From Nocardioides sp. (lineage in GTDB: Bacteria; Actinomycetota; Actinomycetes; Propionibacteriales; Nocardioidaceae): a stretch of 64,000 nucleotides of DNA. Location of the stretch: contig JBAOIH010000001.1 in NCBI GenBank assembly GCA_037045645.1, forward strand, positions 930,001-994,000, written 5' to 3'. This document shows, piece by piece, positions 1 through 8,028 of this stretch (positions within the stretch are counted from its first letter, which is position 1; each line of letters opens with the position of its first letter). The notes under the pieces are model-generated. The model was not told where the DNA came from. It ran no database searches and was given only the letters and a program-made list of their open reading frames with translations. Made by a program: the position numbers and the translations under genes.

Positions 1-2
1 AT

Positions 3-851
3 GAGTCGCACCGGCAAGAACCACAGGGTCGCGAGGACCAGTGGCGTGAGCCGAGGGGGCGCGAGTCGGCGTGGGGCGAGGAGCCCCGGCGCGAAGAACA
101 ATGGCCCGAGGATCGCTGGGCCGGCGACAGTTGGACCGATTCGTCGCCCGTCCACGAGCAGGAGTGGCCGACCGTCCCGGCGCAGCAACGCCACGATCCG
201 ACCACGCCCTACTGGCAGGACCACCATGGCTATCCGCCCGCTCCGGCGCCCCTCCCCGCGCCGCACCGCGCTCGGCGTACGACTCTGTTCCTCGCGCTGA
301 CGGTGGTGATAGGGGCGCTCATCGCGGCGGTGCCGTACGTGATGAGCGCCGCCGCCATCATCGGCGCCTGGCTGCTGCGCAGCGGGTCGATCGCCGCCGA
401 AGCCGCGAGTGCGCGCCGCGAACTGCGGGGCCGACCGAGTTGGACCGACGGCCCGCGCGTGCTGATGGCAGCGCCGTGGCACCTGGTCCGGTCCATCCCC
501 GGCACCCTGATGCTGGTCGTGTGGGGGATCGGGGTCGCGACCGCGGTGTGGCTCTTCGCGTTCGCTCTCAACCTGACGATGGCGCAGACGCTGCTGGCCT
601 GCGGCACGACCTTCGCCGCAGCGCTGGGGCTCGGCCCGGGAGGACGACGCGTACGCGGCCCGCTCACCCGAGTCATCACGCCACTGTCCGCGTCGCCGCG
701 TGGCTTCTTAATCGGACTCGCCGTCGTCGTCGCCGTGGGCACGATCGCCGCCTACGTCGCGTTGACCAGCGGACCGGACTGGACCCCGGGTAACGGGCGG
801 CCTTTCGAGCACCTTGGTCTCACCGATCTGCTCCGCGGAATTCCCGGCTGA
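3..851 (+). CDS. C-terminal part of a membrane protein, 5' end outside window
   Basis: The frame is open from base 3, so the gene starts before the window. The first ~95 visible residues are hydrophilic and rich in Glu, Arg, Gln, Trp and Pro, and look disordered. Hydrophobic segments follow at about visible residues 96-122, 168-209 and 234-254, which suggests a cytoplasmic low-complexity region joined to a membrane domain. Some actinobacterial Ser/Thr kinases and membrane proteins are built this way, but no kinase motif is visible here. The function is unknown. It ends just upstream of the cimA leader region. Confidence 0.6.
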   Translation, partial: ESHRQEPQGREDQWREPRGRESAWGEEPRREEQWPEDRWAGDSWTDSSPVHEQEWPTVPAQQRHDPTTPYWQDHHGYPPAPAPLPAPHRARRTTLFLALTVVIGALIAAVPYVMSAAAIIGAWLLRSGSIAAEAASARRELRGRPSWTDGPRVLMAAPWHLVRSIPGTLMLVVWGIGVATAVWLFAFALNLTMAQTLLACGTTFAAALGLGPGGRRVRGPLTRVITPLSASPRGFLIGLAVVVAVGTIAAYVALTSGPDWTPGNGRPFEHLGLTDLLRGIPG

Positions 852-874
852 GGCGATGTGGCAGACTCGGCGGC

Positions 875-904
875 GTGCAGCACCGAGTGATCATCATTCG
901 CTAG
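875..904 (+). CDS. Putative isoleucine-rich leader peptide of cimA
   Basis: A nine-codon reading frame starts with GTG and reads Met-Gln-His-Arg-Val-Ile-Ile-Ile-Arg, then TAG. Three adjacent isoleucine codons (ATC ATC ATT) after a valine codon are what a ribosome-stalling leader for an isoleucine gene should contain. The stop codon abuts a 9-bp hairpin, and a terminator with six T residues follows 25 bases later, ahead of cimA. No clear ribosome binding site precedes the GTG; leaderless initiation is common in actinobacteria. The peptide call is inference from codons and context. Confidence 0.6.
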   Translation: MQHRVIIIR

Positions 905-956
905 CGCGTCGACCACCCTCGACGCGCAGACCTCTCGTACCCACGGGAGGTTTTTT
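904..956 (+). promoter_or_regulatory. Candidate transcription attenuator of cimA
   Basis: Two hairpins follow the leader peptide. The first has a perfect 9-bp stem (904-912 with 919-927) and begins at the last base of the leader stop codon. The second (930-938 with 943-951) is a terminator. Stalling at the Ile codons would place a ribosome over the first hairpin. I could not identify a clear antiterminator pairing with the 5' arm of the terminator, so the exact switch is unresolved. Confidence 0.5.
930..956 (+). terminator. Rho-independent terminator in the cimA leader
   Basis: ACCTCTCGT pairs with ACGGGAGGT (one T-G wobble) around a four-base loop and is followed directly by TTTTTT. It lies 29 bases upstream of the cimA start, so it can only matter by reducing entry into cimA. 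Confidence 0.7.
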
Positions 957-984
957 CACGTCCGGAGCCGAAAAGAGAGACCCG

Positions 985-2572
985 ATGGACCTGCAGGGCG
1001 CCTTCCACGTCTATGACACGACCCTGCGCGACGGCGCGCAGCAGGAGGGGTTGAACCTCTCCGTGGCCGACAAGCTCGCTATCGCGCGGCAACTCGACGG
1101 ACTCGGTGTCGGCTTCATCGAAGGGGGCTGGCCGGGCGCGAACCCCAAGGACACCGAGTTCTTCCGGATCGCGCGCGACGAACTCCAGCTTGAGCACGCC
1201 CGACTGACCGCATTCGGCGCGACCCGGCGCGCAGGGGTCGCAGCGGCCGACGACCCGCTCGTCGCGGCGCTGCGTGACAGCGGCGCCTCGGTGGTGACCC
1301 TCGTGGCGAAGAGCCACGACCGGCACGTCGAGAAGGCGCTGCGTACGACGCTGGAAGAAAACCTCGCCATGGTGCGCGACACCGTCACCCACCTGCGCGC
1401 GGAGGGACAGTCGGTCTTCCTCGATGCCGAGCACTTCTTCGACGGCTATCGCGACAATCGCGACTACGCGCTGGAGGTGCTGCGGGTCGCGGCCGAAGCA
1501 GGCGCCGAGGTCGTGGCACTGTGCGACACCAACGGCGGCATGCTGCCGAGCTGGGTCGGCGACGTGGTGGGCGACGTGATCGCCTCGACGGGCGCGCGGG
1601 TGGGGATTCACTGCCACAACGACACCGGCTGTGCGGTCGCGAACACGCTCGCGGCGGTCGATGCGGGCGCGACTCACGTGCAGGGCACGATCAACGGGTA
1701 CGGCGAACGTACGGGCAACGCCGACCTCGTCTCGGTGGTCGCCAACCTGGAGTTGAAGCTTCGACAAGCAGGTGCTGCCACAAGGGCTCTTGTCCGAAGC
1801 CACCCGGATCGCGCATGCGGTCGCCGAGGTCACCAACGTGCCGCCGTACGGTCGTCAACCGTACGTCGGCGCCTCGGCGTTCGCGCACAAGGCCGGGCTG
1901 CACGCGAGTGCGATCAAGGTCGACCCGGATCTCTATCAGCACATGGACCCACTCGGCGTCGGCAACGACATGCGCCTGCTCGTCTCCGACATGGCCGGCC
2001 GCGCGACCATCGAGCTGAAGGGTCGCGAACTGGGCTACGACCTGTCCGACGATCGCGAACTCGTCACCCGGATCACCACTCGGGTCAAGAACATGGAGCA
2101 GTCGGGCTACACCTTCGAGGCGGCCAACGCGTCATTCGAACTCCTGCTGGCCGAGGAGGTCGAGGGGCAGCGGCCGTCGTACTTCGACATCGAGTCCTGG
2201 CGCGTGGTCACCCACACCCCAGACGACCCGTCGGCCGAGGCGCTGTCGGACGCGACGGTGAAGGTACGCACCGGCGGTGAGCGCTATGTCGTCGCGGGAG
2301 AGGGCAACGGTCCGGTCAATGCGCTCGACCACGCCCTGCGTACGGCGCTGAGCCAGGCCTTCCCCGAGGTCGCGAAGTTCGAACTCATCGACTACAAGGT
2401 GCGCATCCAAGACACCTCGCACGGTACCGACGCGGTGACCCGCGTGCTGATCGAGACCTCCGACGGCGAGACCTCGTGGGTGACCGTCGGCGTCGGCCAC
2501 AACGTCATCGAAGCTTCGTGGGAGGCGCTGGTGGACGGGCTGACGTTCGGCCTGCGCCGCCACGCCCGCTGA
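985..2572 (+). pseudogene. cimA: (R)-citramalate synthase CimA, one frameshift
   Basis: CimA condenses pyruvate and acetyl-CoA to citramalate, the first step of the threonine-independent route to 2-ketobutyrate and isoleucine. The N-terminal HMGL-like barrel shows YDTTLRDGAQQEG near residue 10, the GGWPG motif, and HCHNDTG near residue 213. The C-terminal LeuA allosteric domain runs from about residue 390 to the end. The start is ATG 985 behind AAAGAGAGA. One extra base near 1764 breaks the frame; removing it restores LELKL-RKQVLPQG and a normal length of about 528 residues. Whether the insertion is real or a sequencing error cannot be told here. The leader upstream suggests control by isoleucyl-tRNA. 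The stop codon lies in the first unit of a 21-bp repeat array. Confidence 0.85.
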
Positions 2573-2654
2573 GTCAGCAGATATCCCCGCCGAGTCAGCA
2601 GGTCTTCCCGCCGAGTCATCAGATATCCCCGCCGAGTCAGCAGATATCCCCGCC
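2571..2654 (+). repeat. 21-bp tandem repeat array A, four units
   Basis: Four head-to-tail 21-bp units start at 2571, 2592, 2613 and 2634. Each has GAGTCAGCAG (one unit GAGTCATCAG), a variable five-base core (ATATC or GTCTT) and CCCGCC. The first unit supplies the GA of the cimA TGA stop codon. The units are not self-complementary, so this is not an ordinary terminator. Related arrays lie at 4060 and 5359. Confidence 0.9.
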
Positions 2655-2675
2655 GCAGCGCCCTACCGTGGGTGC

Positions 2676-4061
2676 ATGGCGCAGTTGCACGACCTGACCT
2701 CCCTGGAGCAGGGCACAGCGATCAAGGACGGCGAGGTGTCGCCGATTGAGTTGGTACGCCACTACGCCGAGCGGGCCGACGAGGTCGGGGCGTACGTCAC
2801 GCGCACCACCGAGCAAGCGGTCGAACACGCGCAACGACTGGGATCGCGCCCGGCCGACGCGGGCCCGTTGTGGGGTGTGCCGACGGCGATCAAGGACCTC
2901 AACGCGACGCGTGGAGTGCGTACGACCTTCGGTTCCGCGATCTGGCGCGACTTCGTGCCGGCGTACGACGACCACGTCGTGACGAAGATCGAATCGGCAG
3001 GACTCATCAGCCTCGGCAAGACCAACACCCCGGAGTTCGGCTCGCCCTGCTACACCGAACCTGAAGTTGCACCGCCGGCCGTCACGCCATGGGATCGCAC
3101 CCGGATGGCAGGCGGGTCGTCAGGGGGCGCAGCGGCGGCAGTGGCGGCTGGCCTGGCGCCGATCGCCCAAGGCTCCGACGGCGGGGGCTCGATCAGGATT
3201 CCTGCATCATGCTGCGGGATCGTCGGCCTCAAGCCCAGCCGGGGGCGCGTCTCCAGCGGCCCCCTCTTTGGCGAGCCGGTGGGCTTGTCCACCAACGGCC
3301 CGTTGGGGCGTACGGTCCGCGATGTGGCGGCGTTCCTCGACGTGATGGCCGGCCCCGTCGTCGGTGATCCGTTCTGGGCGTCGCCGGGGGACTTTCTCCC
3401 GGCGTGCGAGCGGGAACCGGGACGGCTGCGGATCGCAAGATTCATCGAACCGGTGATCGCGGACGTCGAGATCCACCCCGAGGTGGTGCGTGCATACGAC
3501 GACACCAGTGTGCTGCTGGCCTCCCTCGGACACGAGGTCGTCGACATCGAGGTGCCGATGTCGCGCGAGGCAGTGCCGGTCTTCGAGACCTGTTGGAGCG
3601 TGCTGACCGCGCTTTCGGTGCGACCCGGCGACGAGGAGTTCGTACGCCCGCTCACGCGATGGCTGGCCGAGCGGGGGCATCGGGTCAGCGGACCCGAGTT
3701 CGGTCTTGCCCTTGGAGAGATGCGCCGGTTTGCGGCGGGTGCTTTGCAGGCGCTGGCTGCGTACGACGCGGTGCTGACCCCGACCATCGCCCAGCCGCCG
3801 CCGAGGGTCGGCGCGTTGCGCAACGACGAGGATCCGGAGGCCGACTTCGAGGCGCAGAAGGCACTCACGCCCTGGACCTCAGCCTGGAACGTCACGGGGA
3901 TGCCCGCGATCTCGCTGCCGTTGCACTGGACGCCGGACGGGCTGCCGGTGGGGGTCATGCTGGCCGCCCGACCCGCTGAGGAGGAGCTGTTGCTGGCCCT
4001 GGCCACTCAGGTCGAGCAGGCGGTCGGTGGGTTCACCGGTCGTACGCCTCCAGGCTGGTGA
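2676..4061 (+). CDS. Amidase signature family protein
   Basis: This is a 461-residue amidase-signature hydrolase that probably cleaves an amide in the cytoplasm; the substrate cannot be read from sequence. The catalytic lysine sits in GVPTAIKDLN (about residue 71), the cis-serine in AGGSSGGAAAA (about 148) and the nucleophilic serine in GSDGGGSIRIPAS (about 173). A C-terminal MPAISLPL motif is typical of the family. It resembles general amidases and 6-aminohexanoate cyclic-dimer hydrolases more than GatA, and no gatB or gatC lies nearby. The ATG at 2676 lacks an obvious ribosome binding site. It is flanked on both sides by 21-bp repeat arrays, and its TGA stop lies in the second. Confidence 0.85.
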   Translation: MAQLHDLTSLEQGTAIKDGEVSPIELVRHYAERADEVGAYVTRTTEQAVEHAQRLGSRPADAGPLWGVPTAIKDLNATRGVRTTFGSAIWRDFVPAYDDHVVTKIESAGLISLGKTNTPEFGSPCYTEPEVAPPAVTPWDRTRMAGGSSGGAAAAVAAGLAPIAQGSDGGGSIRIPASCCGIVGLKPSRGRVSSGPLFGEPVGLSTNGPLGRTVRDVAAFLDVMAGPVVGDPFWASPGDFLPACEREPGRLRIARFIEPVIADVEIHPEVVRAYDDTSVLLASLGHEVVDIEVPMSREAVPVFETCWSVLTALSVRPGDEEFVRPLTRWLAERGHRVSGPEFGLALGEMRRFAAGALQALAAYDAVLTPTIAQPPPRVGALRNDEDPEADFEAQKALTPWTSAWNVTGMPAISLPLHWTPDGLPVGVMLAARPAEEELLLALATQVEQAVGGFTGRTPPGW

Positions 4062-4132
4062 GTCAGCAGCTATTCCCGCCGAGTCGGCAGCTATTCCCGC
4101 CGAGTCGGCAGCTATTCCCGCCGAGTCAGCAG
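4060..4132 (+). repeat. 21-bp tandem repeat array B, three full units plus a partial one
   Basis: Units start at 4060, 4081 and 4102, with a partial unit from 4123. Each reads GAGTC(A/G)GCAG, core CTATT, then CCCGCC. The first unit overlaps the amidase stop codon in exactly the same phase as array A overlaps the cimA stop. The core differs from arrays A and C while the flanks are conserved. Confidence 0.9.
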
Positions 4133-4172
4133 AAATGTGCGCAGAATCCCCGCATTGGCCCACACTTCTCTC

Positions 4173-4796
4173 GTGCCGTCGACTCACCAATGGATCGCGT
4201 TCTTGATCGCGTCGATCCTGTTCATCCAAGTGCCAGGCCCGAGCCTGCTCTTCACTATCGGTCGCGCGCTCACGGTCGGGCGTACGGAAGCTCTGCTCAG
4301 CGTGGTCGGCAACGCCCTCGGGCTGGTGGCCCAGGTCGTCCTGGTCGCGTTGGGATTAGGCGCGATCGTCGCGGCGAGCACCCATGCGTACACCCTGATC
4401 AAGGTCGCCGGCGCGCTCTATGTCGTCTGGCTGGGCATCAATGCGATCCGGCACCGCGGTGATGCGCGTGAGGCGATGGCCACGGGCGTGCCGATCCGAC
4501 GCGGTCACCCCGTGCGGATCGGTTTCACGGTCGGGCTGACCAATCCGAAGACGATCGTGTTCTTCGTGGCCTTCCTGCCGCAGTTCACCGACCCCGGCGG
4601 CTCGGTCGGCTTGCAGTCGCTGATCCTCGGCATCGTGTTCGCGATCCTGGCCGTGATGTCCGACTCGATCTGGGCGCTGGCGGCCGGCAAGGCGCGCGAC
4701 TGGTTTGCCAGCAAGCCCACGCGTCTCGATGGACTGTCGGTGGCCGGTGGCACGATGATGATCGGCCTCGGCGGCCTGCTCGTCGCGAGCGAATAG
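4173..4796 (+). CDS. LysE/RhtB family exporter
   Basis: This is a 207-residue inner-membrane protein with about six hydrophobic segments. It has the LysE/RhtB hallmarks: an N-terminal helix with QVPGPSLLF, a region GRALTVGRTEALLSVVGNALG, and GLTNPKTIVFFVAFLPQF in the middle. The family exports amino acids and related small molecules, but the substrate is not predictable. I start it at GTG 4173, giving an N-terminus that matches the family; upstream in-frame starts lie inside the repeat array. No ribosome binding site is evident. It is followed closely by a GNAT gene on the same strand. Confidence 0.8.
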   Translation: MPSTHQWIAFLIASILFIQVPGPSLLFTIGRALTVGRTEALLSVVGNALGLVAQVVLVALGLGAIVAASTHAYTLIKVAGALYVVWLGINAIRHRGDAREAMATGVPIRRGHPVRIGFTVGLTNPKTIVFFVAFLPQFTDPGGSVGLQSLILGIVFAILAVMSDSIWALAAGKARDWFASKPTRLDGLSVAGGTMMIGLGGLLVASE

Positions 4797-4798
4797 CG

Positions 4799-5365
4799 GT
4801 GCGGTCGGTGCAGGTGACGACCTGGACGTTGGAGATGCGTACGCCACCTCTTGGCGCGCGCCCGCCGATCCCGGCAGGCGTACGCATTGAAGTCGCGCCG
4901 GCCATCTCCCCGGAGTACGCCCGTTTTCTCTACGCGCTCGTCGGCGGCCCCTGGCATTGGGTCGATCGGCTCACGTGGTCGCGCCAAGAGTGGCTGGCAG
5001 AGATCGCGCGCAGCGAGTTCCACGTCGCGTACGCCGAGGGGGTCCCGGCGGGTTACGTCCAACTGTTTGCTGAAGACTCGTCGGTCGAGATCCGGTATTT
5101 CGGGCTGACGGAGGCCGCCATCGGGCGCGGACTCGGCGGGGCGCTGTTGGCGTACGGCGTCGACCAGGCCTGGTCTCTCCCGCAACGACACGAGGTCGAG
5201 GAGGTCGTACGCGTGTGGGTGCACACCTGCACCCTCGACGGCCCGGCCGCGTTGGCCAACTACCAGCGGCGCGGCTTCGAGATCGTCGGCGAGGTCACGG
5301 CTGAGGAGGAGCGCCCCGCCGATGCGCTCGGGGCGTGGACCTCGACCACGGGACTCGTCTGCTGA
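4799..5365 (+). CDS. GNAT family N-acetyltransferase
   Basis: This 188-residue protein carries a GNAT fold. The acetyl-CoA binding signature lies around AAIGRGLGGALLAYGVDQAW (about residues 103-122), and the C-terminal block HTCTLDGPAALANYQRRGF is typical of the family. The acceptor is unknown. The gene starts two bases after the LysE stop, so the two are probably co-transcribed. GTG 4799 is the first start; ATG 4835 is an alternative. Its TGA stop lies within repeat array C, facing the convergent bioN gene. Confidence 0.75.
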   Translation: MRSVQVTTWTLEMRTPPLGARPPIPAGVRIEVAPAISPEYARFLYALVGGPWHWVDRLTWSRQEWLAEIARSEFHVAYAEGVPAGYVQLFAEDSSVEIRYFGLTEAAIGRGLGGALLAYGVDQAWSLPQRHEVEEVVRVWVHTCTLDGPAALANYQRRGFEIVGEVTAEEERPADALGAWTSTTGLVC

Positions 5366-5432
5366 CTCGGCCGGAAGTTCTGCTGACTCGGCGGGAAGTT
5401 CTGCTGACTCGGCCGGAAGTTCTGCTGACTCA
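5359..5432 (-). repeat. 21-bp tandem repeat array C, three and a half units, minus orientation
   Basis: On the minus strand the units read GAGTCAGCAG, core AACTT, then CCGGCC or CCCGCC; plus-strand unit starts are 5359, 5380, 5401 and 5422 (partial). The array fills the whole gap between two convergent genes. The bioN stop (TGA, complement of 5430-5432) opens the first unit in the same phase seen at cimA and the amidase. Confidence 0.9.
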
Positions 5433-6035
5433 GTCGAGGCCGCGGGCCGCGAGCGCGTCGCCCGTCTCGTACGCCCGCGCAACCACGCGGATCACGAAGG
5501 GCGTGAGGTACGCGCGGGGGTGATTGCCCAGCCCACGTGCCCGGGCGGCATCTCGGGTTTCGACCGCCAACGCCAAGATCGCGGGCAGCGCCCCGATCGC
5601 CAGGGAGATCGTCAGCGCGACGCGTTCGGGATTGACGCCGAATCGCCGAAATGGCCCGAGCCACGCGATGAACGCATCGAGCATGGCCTGCATCGAGGTC
5701 GTTGCGGACAACGTGACGGCCAAGATGGCCAACGCCACCACGTCCAACAGGGTCTCGACCGCCTTCGCCCCGCCGTACCACCACCACTGCAACACCGCCG
5801 CGAAGACCGCGAACAGCAGCACGGTCCGGGTCGTACGCCATAACACCCGCAGCGGCACCCGTCCCGATGCCGCGATCAGCAGTGATGTGACCAAGGCGAC
5901 GCAGGCGAACCACGGGTCACGTACGCCCACGATCACCAGCGACAACACCATCAGCGCGAGCACCTTCGCGCCGACGGGAAGTCGATGCAGCCAGGTGCGA
6001 CCGGGGTGATAGACGCCGACGAGGATGCTGCTCAC
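5430..6035 (-). CDS. bioN: Biotin ECF transporter T component (EcfT/BioN)
   Basis: This 201-residue membrane protein is the transmembrane coupling subunit of an energy-coupling factor transporter. It has the CbiQ/EcfT layout: hydrophobic segments in the N-terminal 110 residues and a cytoplasmic Ala-Arg-rich helix with VETRDAARARGLG and a late YETGDALAARG motif. These helices contact the ATPase. The GTG start overlaps the bioM stop by four bases (GTGA). Order bioY-bioM-bioN with a BioQ-type operator upstream identifies the substrate as biotin by context. The stop codon is embedded in a 21-bp repeat. Confidence 0.85.
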   Translation of the reverse strand: MSSILVGVYHPGRTWLHRLPVGAKVLALMVLSLVIVGVRDPWFACVALVTSLLIAASGRVPLRVLWRTTRTVLLFAVFAAVLQWWWYGGAKAVETLLDVVALAILAVTLSATTSMQAMLDAFIAWLGPFRRFGVNPERVALTISLAIGALPAILALAVETRDAARARGLGNHPRAYLTPFVIRVVARAYETGDALAARGLD

Positions 6036-6724
6036 GAGGCGTCACTCAACGCCATGTAGTGGTCGACGCCCTCCGCGGCGGGACCGTCGAAGACCACGTG
6101 CGCACGATCGAGTACGAGCACCCGGTCGCACTGGGCAGCCAGCGAAAGATCGTGGGTGACCAACACCAGTTGCTGCGAGAGCCCGAGCAGCACCGAGGCG
6201 ATCAGACGCGCGTTGGCGCGATCAAGCAGGGTGGTGGGCTCGTCGGCGATCAAGATGCGCGGCGAGACCGCCAACACCCCTGCCAGAGCGAGCAGTTGGC
6301 GTTGGCCCCCTGAGAGCGAATGCACCGAGTCGTCGGCGTGCGCAGCCAGGCCGAAGTCGGCCAGGACTTCCAGCGCGCGCGCCCGACGAGAGGCCCGCGG
6401 GACCGTACGCCGCAACGAGAGTTCGACGTCTTCTACGCACGTCGGCATCACCAGTTGCGCCGACGGATCAGTGAACGAGAAGGCGACAAGGCGGCGTACG
6501 GCAGCCGCGTCTCGCGCCACGTCGAGCCCATCCACGACGACGCGCCCGGTCGAAGCCAAAACCAGCCCGTTGATCAGCCGCGCCATCGTCGACTTGCCCG
6601 ACCCATTGGCGCCGATCAAAGCCACCCGCTGCTCGGACAGTGTCAGCGACACCGGCGCCAGGATCTCGCGCGTCCCGCCGCCCGCCAAGGGGACCGAGAC
6701 TGCGGCGCCCTCGAACGAGATCAC
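6032..6724 (-). CDS. bioM: Biotin ECF transporter ATPase (BioM)
   Basis: This 230-residue ABC ATPase powers biotin uptake with BioY and BioN on the inner face of the membrane. Walker A is GANGSGKST (about residue 37), the signature is LSGGQRQLL (about 138) and Walker B is ILIADEPTTLLD (about 158). A switch His lies in LVTHD. The GTG start overlaps the bioY stop by four bases, which indicates translational coupling. Dedicated bioMN genes rather than a shared EcfAAT module are common in actinobacteria. Confidence 0.9.
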   Translation of the reverse strand: MISFEGAAVSVPLAGGGTREILAPVSLTLSEQRVALIGANGSGKSTMARLINGLVLASTGRVVVDGLDVARDAAAVRRLVAFSFTDPSAQLVMPTCVEDVELSLRRTVPRASRRARALEVLADFGLAAHADDSVHSLSGGQRQLLALAGVLAVSPRILIADEPTTLLDRANARLIASVLLGLSQQLVLVTHDLSLAAQCDRVLVLDRAHVVFDGPAAEGVDHYMALSDAS

Positions 6725-7323
6725 GTGCGCGAGAGCAACCGGGGGAACGCCCGGTGCACCTCGGCGGCGATCAACGCGACCAGCGTCGTCTTGACCAGGT
6801 CGCCGATCCAGAAGGGGGTGTCGTACGTCAACGCCTCACGCCACGACACGTCGAAGAAGTGCTGCATCCACGCAATCCCCATCGGGTGGATCACCAAGAA
6901 GCTGGCCGCGATCGAGCAGAGGAAGACGAAGGCCGCCCGCGTACGCCGCCCGCCCGCGACGTACTTCACCAGGTAGCCACCCACCAGCGCCGCGATCGGG
7001 AACGACCACAGGTAGCCTGCGCTCGCGCCCGTGAACACGCCGAGCCCCGAGGAGTGCTCGGCAAAGACGGGCAGCCCGATGGCGCCGAGCAGCAGATAGA
7101 GAGTGGCGGCCAGGAAGCCGCGGATGGGGCCGAGCAACACGCCGCCGAGCATGATTGCGAACGTCTGCAAGGTGACGGGCACGCCGGTGCCGGTCGGGAT
7201 CGCGCCGATGTACGCGCACACGCAGGTCAGCGCGGCGAACGAGGCGATCAGCGCCAGGTCGGTGGCGCCGAAGGCCTTGTTCGACGCCGAGGTCGTGGGT
7301 GGCGTGGAGGTGGAGGTGGACAC
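6721..7323 (-). CDS. bioY: Biotin transporter substrate-binding subunit BioY
   Basis: This 200-residue S component binds biotin in the membrane. The segment GTGVPVTLQTFAIMLGG is the BioY family motif, followed by the conserved GYLWSFP stretch; about six hydrophobic segments are present. The first ~20 residues are Ser/Thr-rich and cytoplasmic. The start is GTG 7323 behind GGGAG. It is the first gene of bioY-bioM-bioN and faces a TetR regulator across a perfect inverted repeat. Confidence 0.93.
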   Translation of the reverse strand: MSTSTSTPPTTSASNKAFGATDLALIASFAALTCVCAYIGAIPTGTGVPVTLQTFAIMLGGVLLGPIRGFLAATLYLLLGAIGLPVFAEHSSGLGVFTGASAGYLWSFPIAALVGGYLVKYVAGGRRTRAAFVFLCSIAASFLVIHPMGIAWMQHFFDVSWREALTYDTPFWIGDLVKTTLVALIAAEVHRAFPRLLSRT

Positions 7324-7343
7324 GTGTTGCTCCCGGGGTACGG

Positions 7344-7368
7344 CTAACCTGAACAGCGTTCAGGTTAG
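7344..7368. promoter_or_regulatory. BioQ-type operator between bioY and its regulator
   Basis: This is a perfect 11-bp inverted repeat, CTAACCTGAAC and GTTCAGGTTAG, with a 3-bp spacer. Its core TGAAC-N3-GTTC matches the TGAAC-N3-GTTAC operator known for actinobacterial BioQ repressors. It lies 20 bases upstream of bioY and 34 bases upstream of the regulator start, so it could control both. Confidence 0.85.
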
Positions 7369-7402
7369 CGTGTGATCGGCCGGAGTCGGCAGGAGGACCA
7401 CG

Positions 7403-8028
7403 ATGCGTCACCGCCGCGAGGATGTCGTACGCAGTGCGCTCGCGCTGCTGGACGCTGTCGGCCTCCCCGACCTCACCATGCGTCGACTCGCAAAGAGCTA
7501 GACGTCCAGCCCAGCGCGCTCTATCACCACTTCCCGGACAAGCAGTCTCTGCTCGCGGCGGTGGCCGACGCGATCTTGGCCGAACGCAATCGCGTGCCTG
7601 AGGCAGGCGACTGGCAGGCGCGCGCCATGGCGGTGTGCCAGGACCTGAGACGCGTGCTGCTCGCGCACACCGACGGTGCCGAACTCGTGGCCTCGATGTC
7701 GGCGTTCGGCCTGGGCGGCAGGGGAGCGTACGAGGACCTGCGCGCCATCTTGGGAAGAACTGCGGCCGGGGTCGAGGTGCCAGCCGGTCCGACCGCCCCT
7801 GCGGCCGCAGTTCTTCCGCGAGAGGGGGGTCTGACCGACCGCGCCGCAGGTCGAGCCGCCCGGACGCTGCTGCACTTCGTCTATGGGCACGCGGTGGATG
7901 AGCAGACGTACGACCAACTCGCCCGGTTCGGCGCGGTAGCCAAAGACCGAGACGCGGGTGACTTCGCGGCGGGCGTCGAGCTGATCCTGGCCGGGATCGC
8001 TCAGGCGGTGTCGACCACGACGCCGTGA
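7403..8028 (+). pseudogene. bioQ: TetR family biotin regulator (BioQ-like), one frameshift
   Basis: This TetR regulator is encoded divergently from bioYMN and is the likely ligand of the operator between them. Frame one gives the N-terminal helices and LTMRRLAK. The HTH then continues one frame away with ELDVQPSALYHHFPDK. One missing G near 7496 (GCAAAGAG for GCAAAGGAG) explains the break; with it restored the protein has 208 residues. A C-terminal GLTDRAAGRAARTLLHFV helix matches family dimer cores. The coding sequence carries a 61-bp palindromic repeat in frame at 7755-7815. ATG 7403 follows AGGAGG. The 3' end overlaps the convergent pentapeptide gene by 28 bases. Confidence 0.8.
7755..7815. 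repeat. Palindromic repeat family B (AAGAACTGCGGCC arms), inside bioQ
   Basis: A perfect 14-bp inverted repeat (7755-7768 with 7802-7815) encloses 33 bases. The same arms occur at 47994-48054 between smc and aceB. Here the element lies in frame in the TetR coding sequence and adds about 21 Ala/Pro/Gly/Val-rich residues ahead of a C-terminal helix. Confidence 0.9.

Noticed and set aside
814..984. N-terminal extension of CimA through the leader region
   Set aside because: The in-frame extension overlaps the terminator and reads as basic non-conserved sequence. ATG 985 with a purine-rich site gives the family N-terminus.
2571..5432. The 21-bp arrays as a CRISPR
   Set aside because: The variable cores are only five bases and the same core recurs within an array. 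No cas genes are present.
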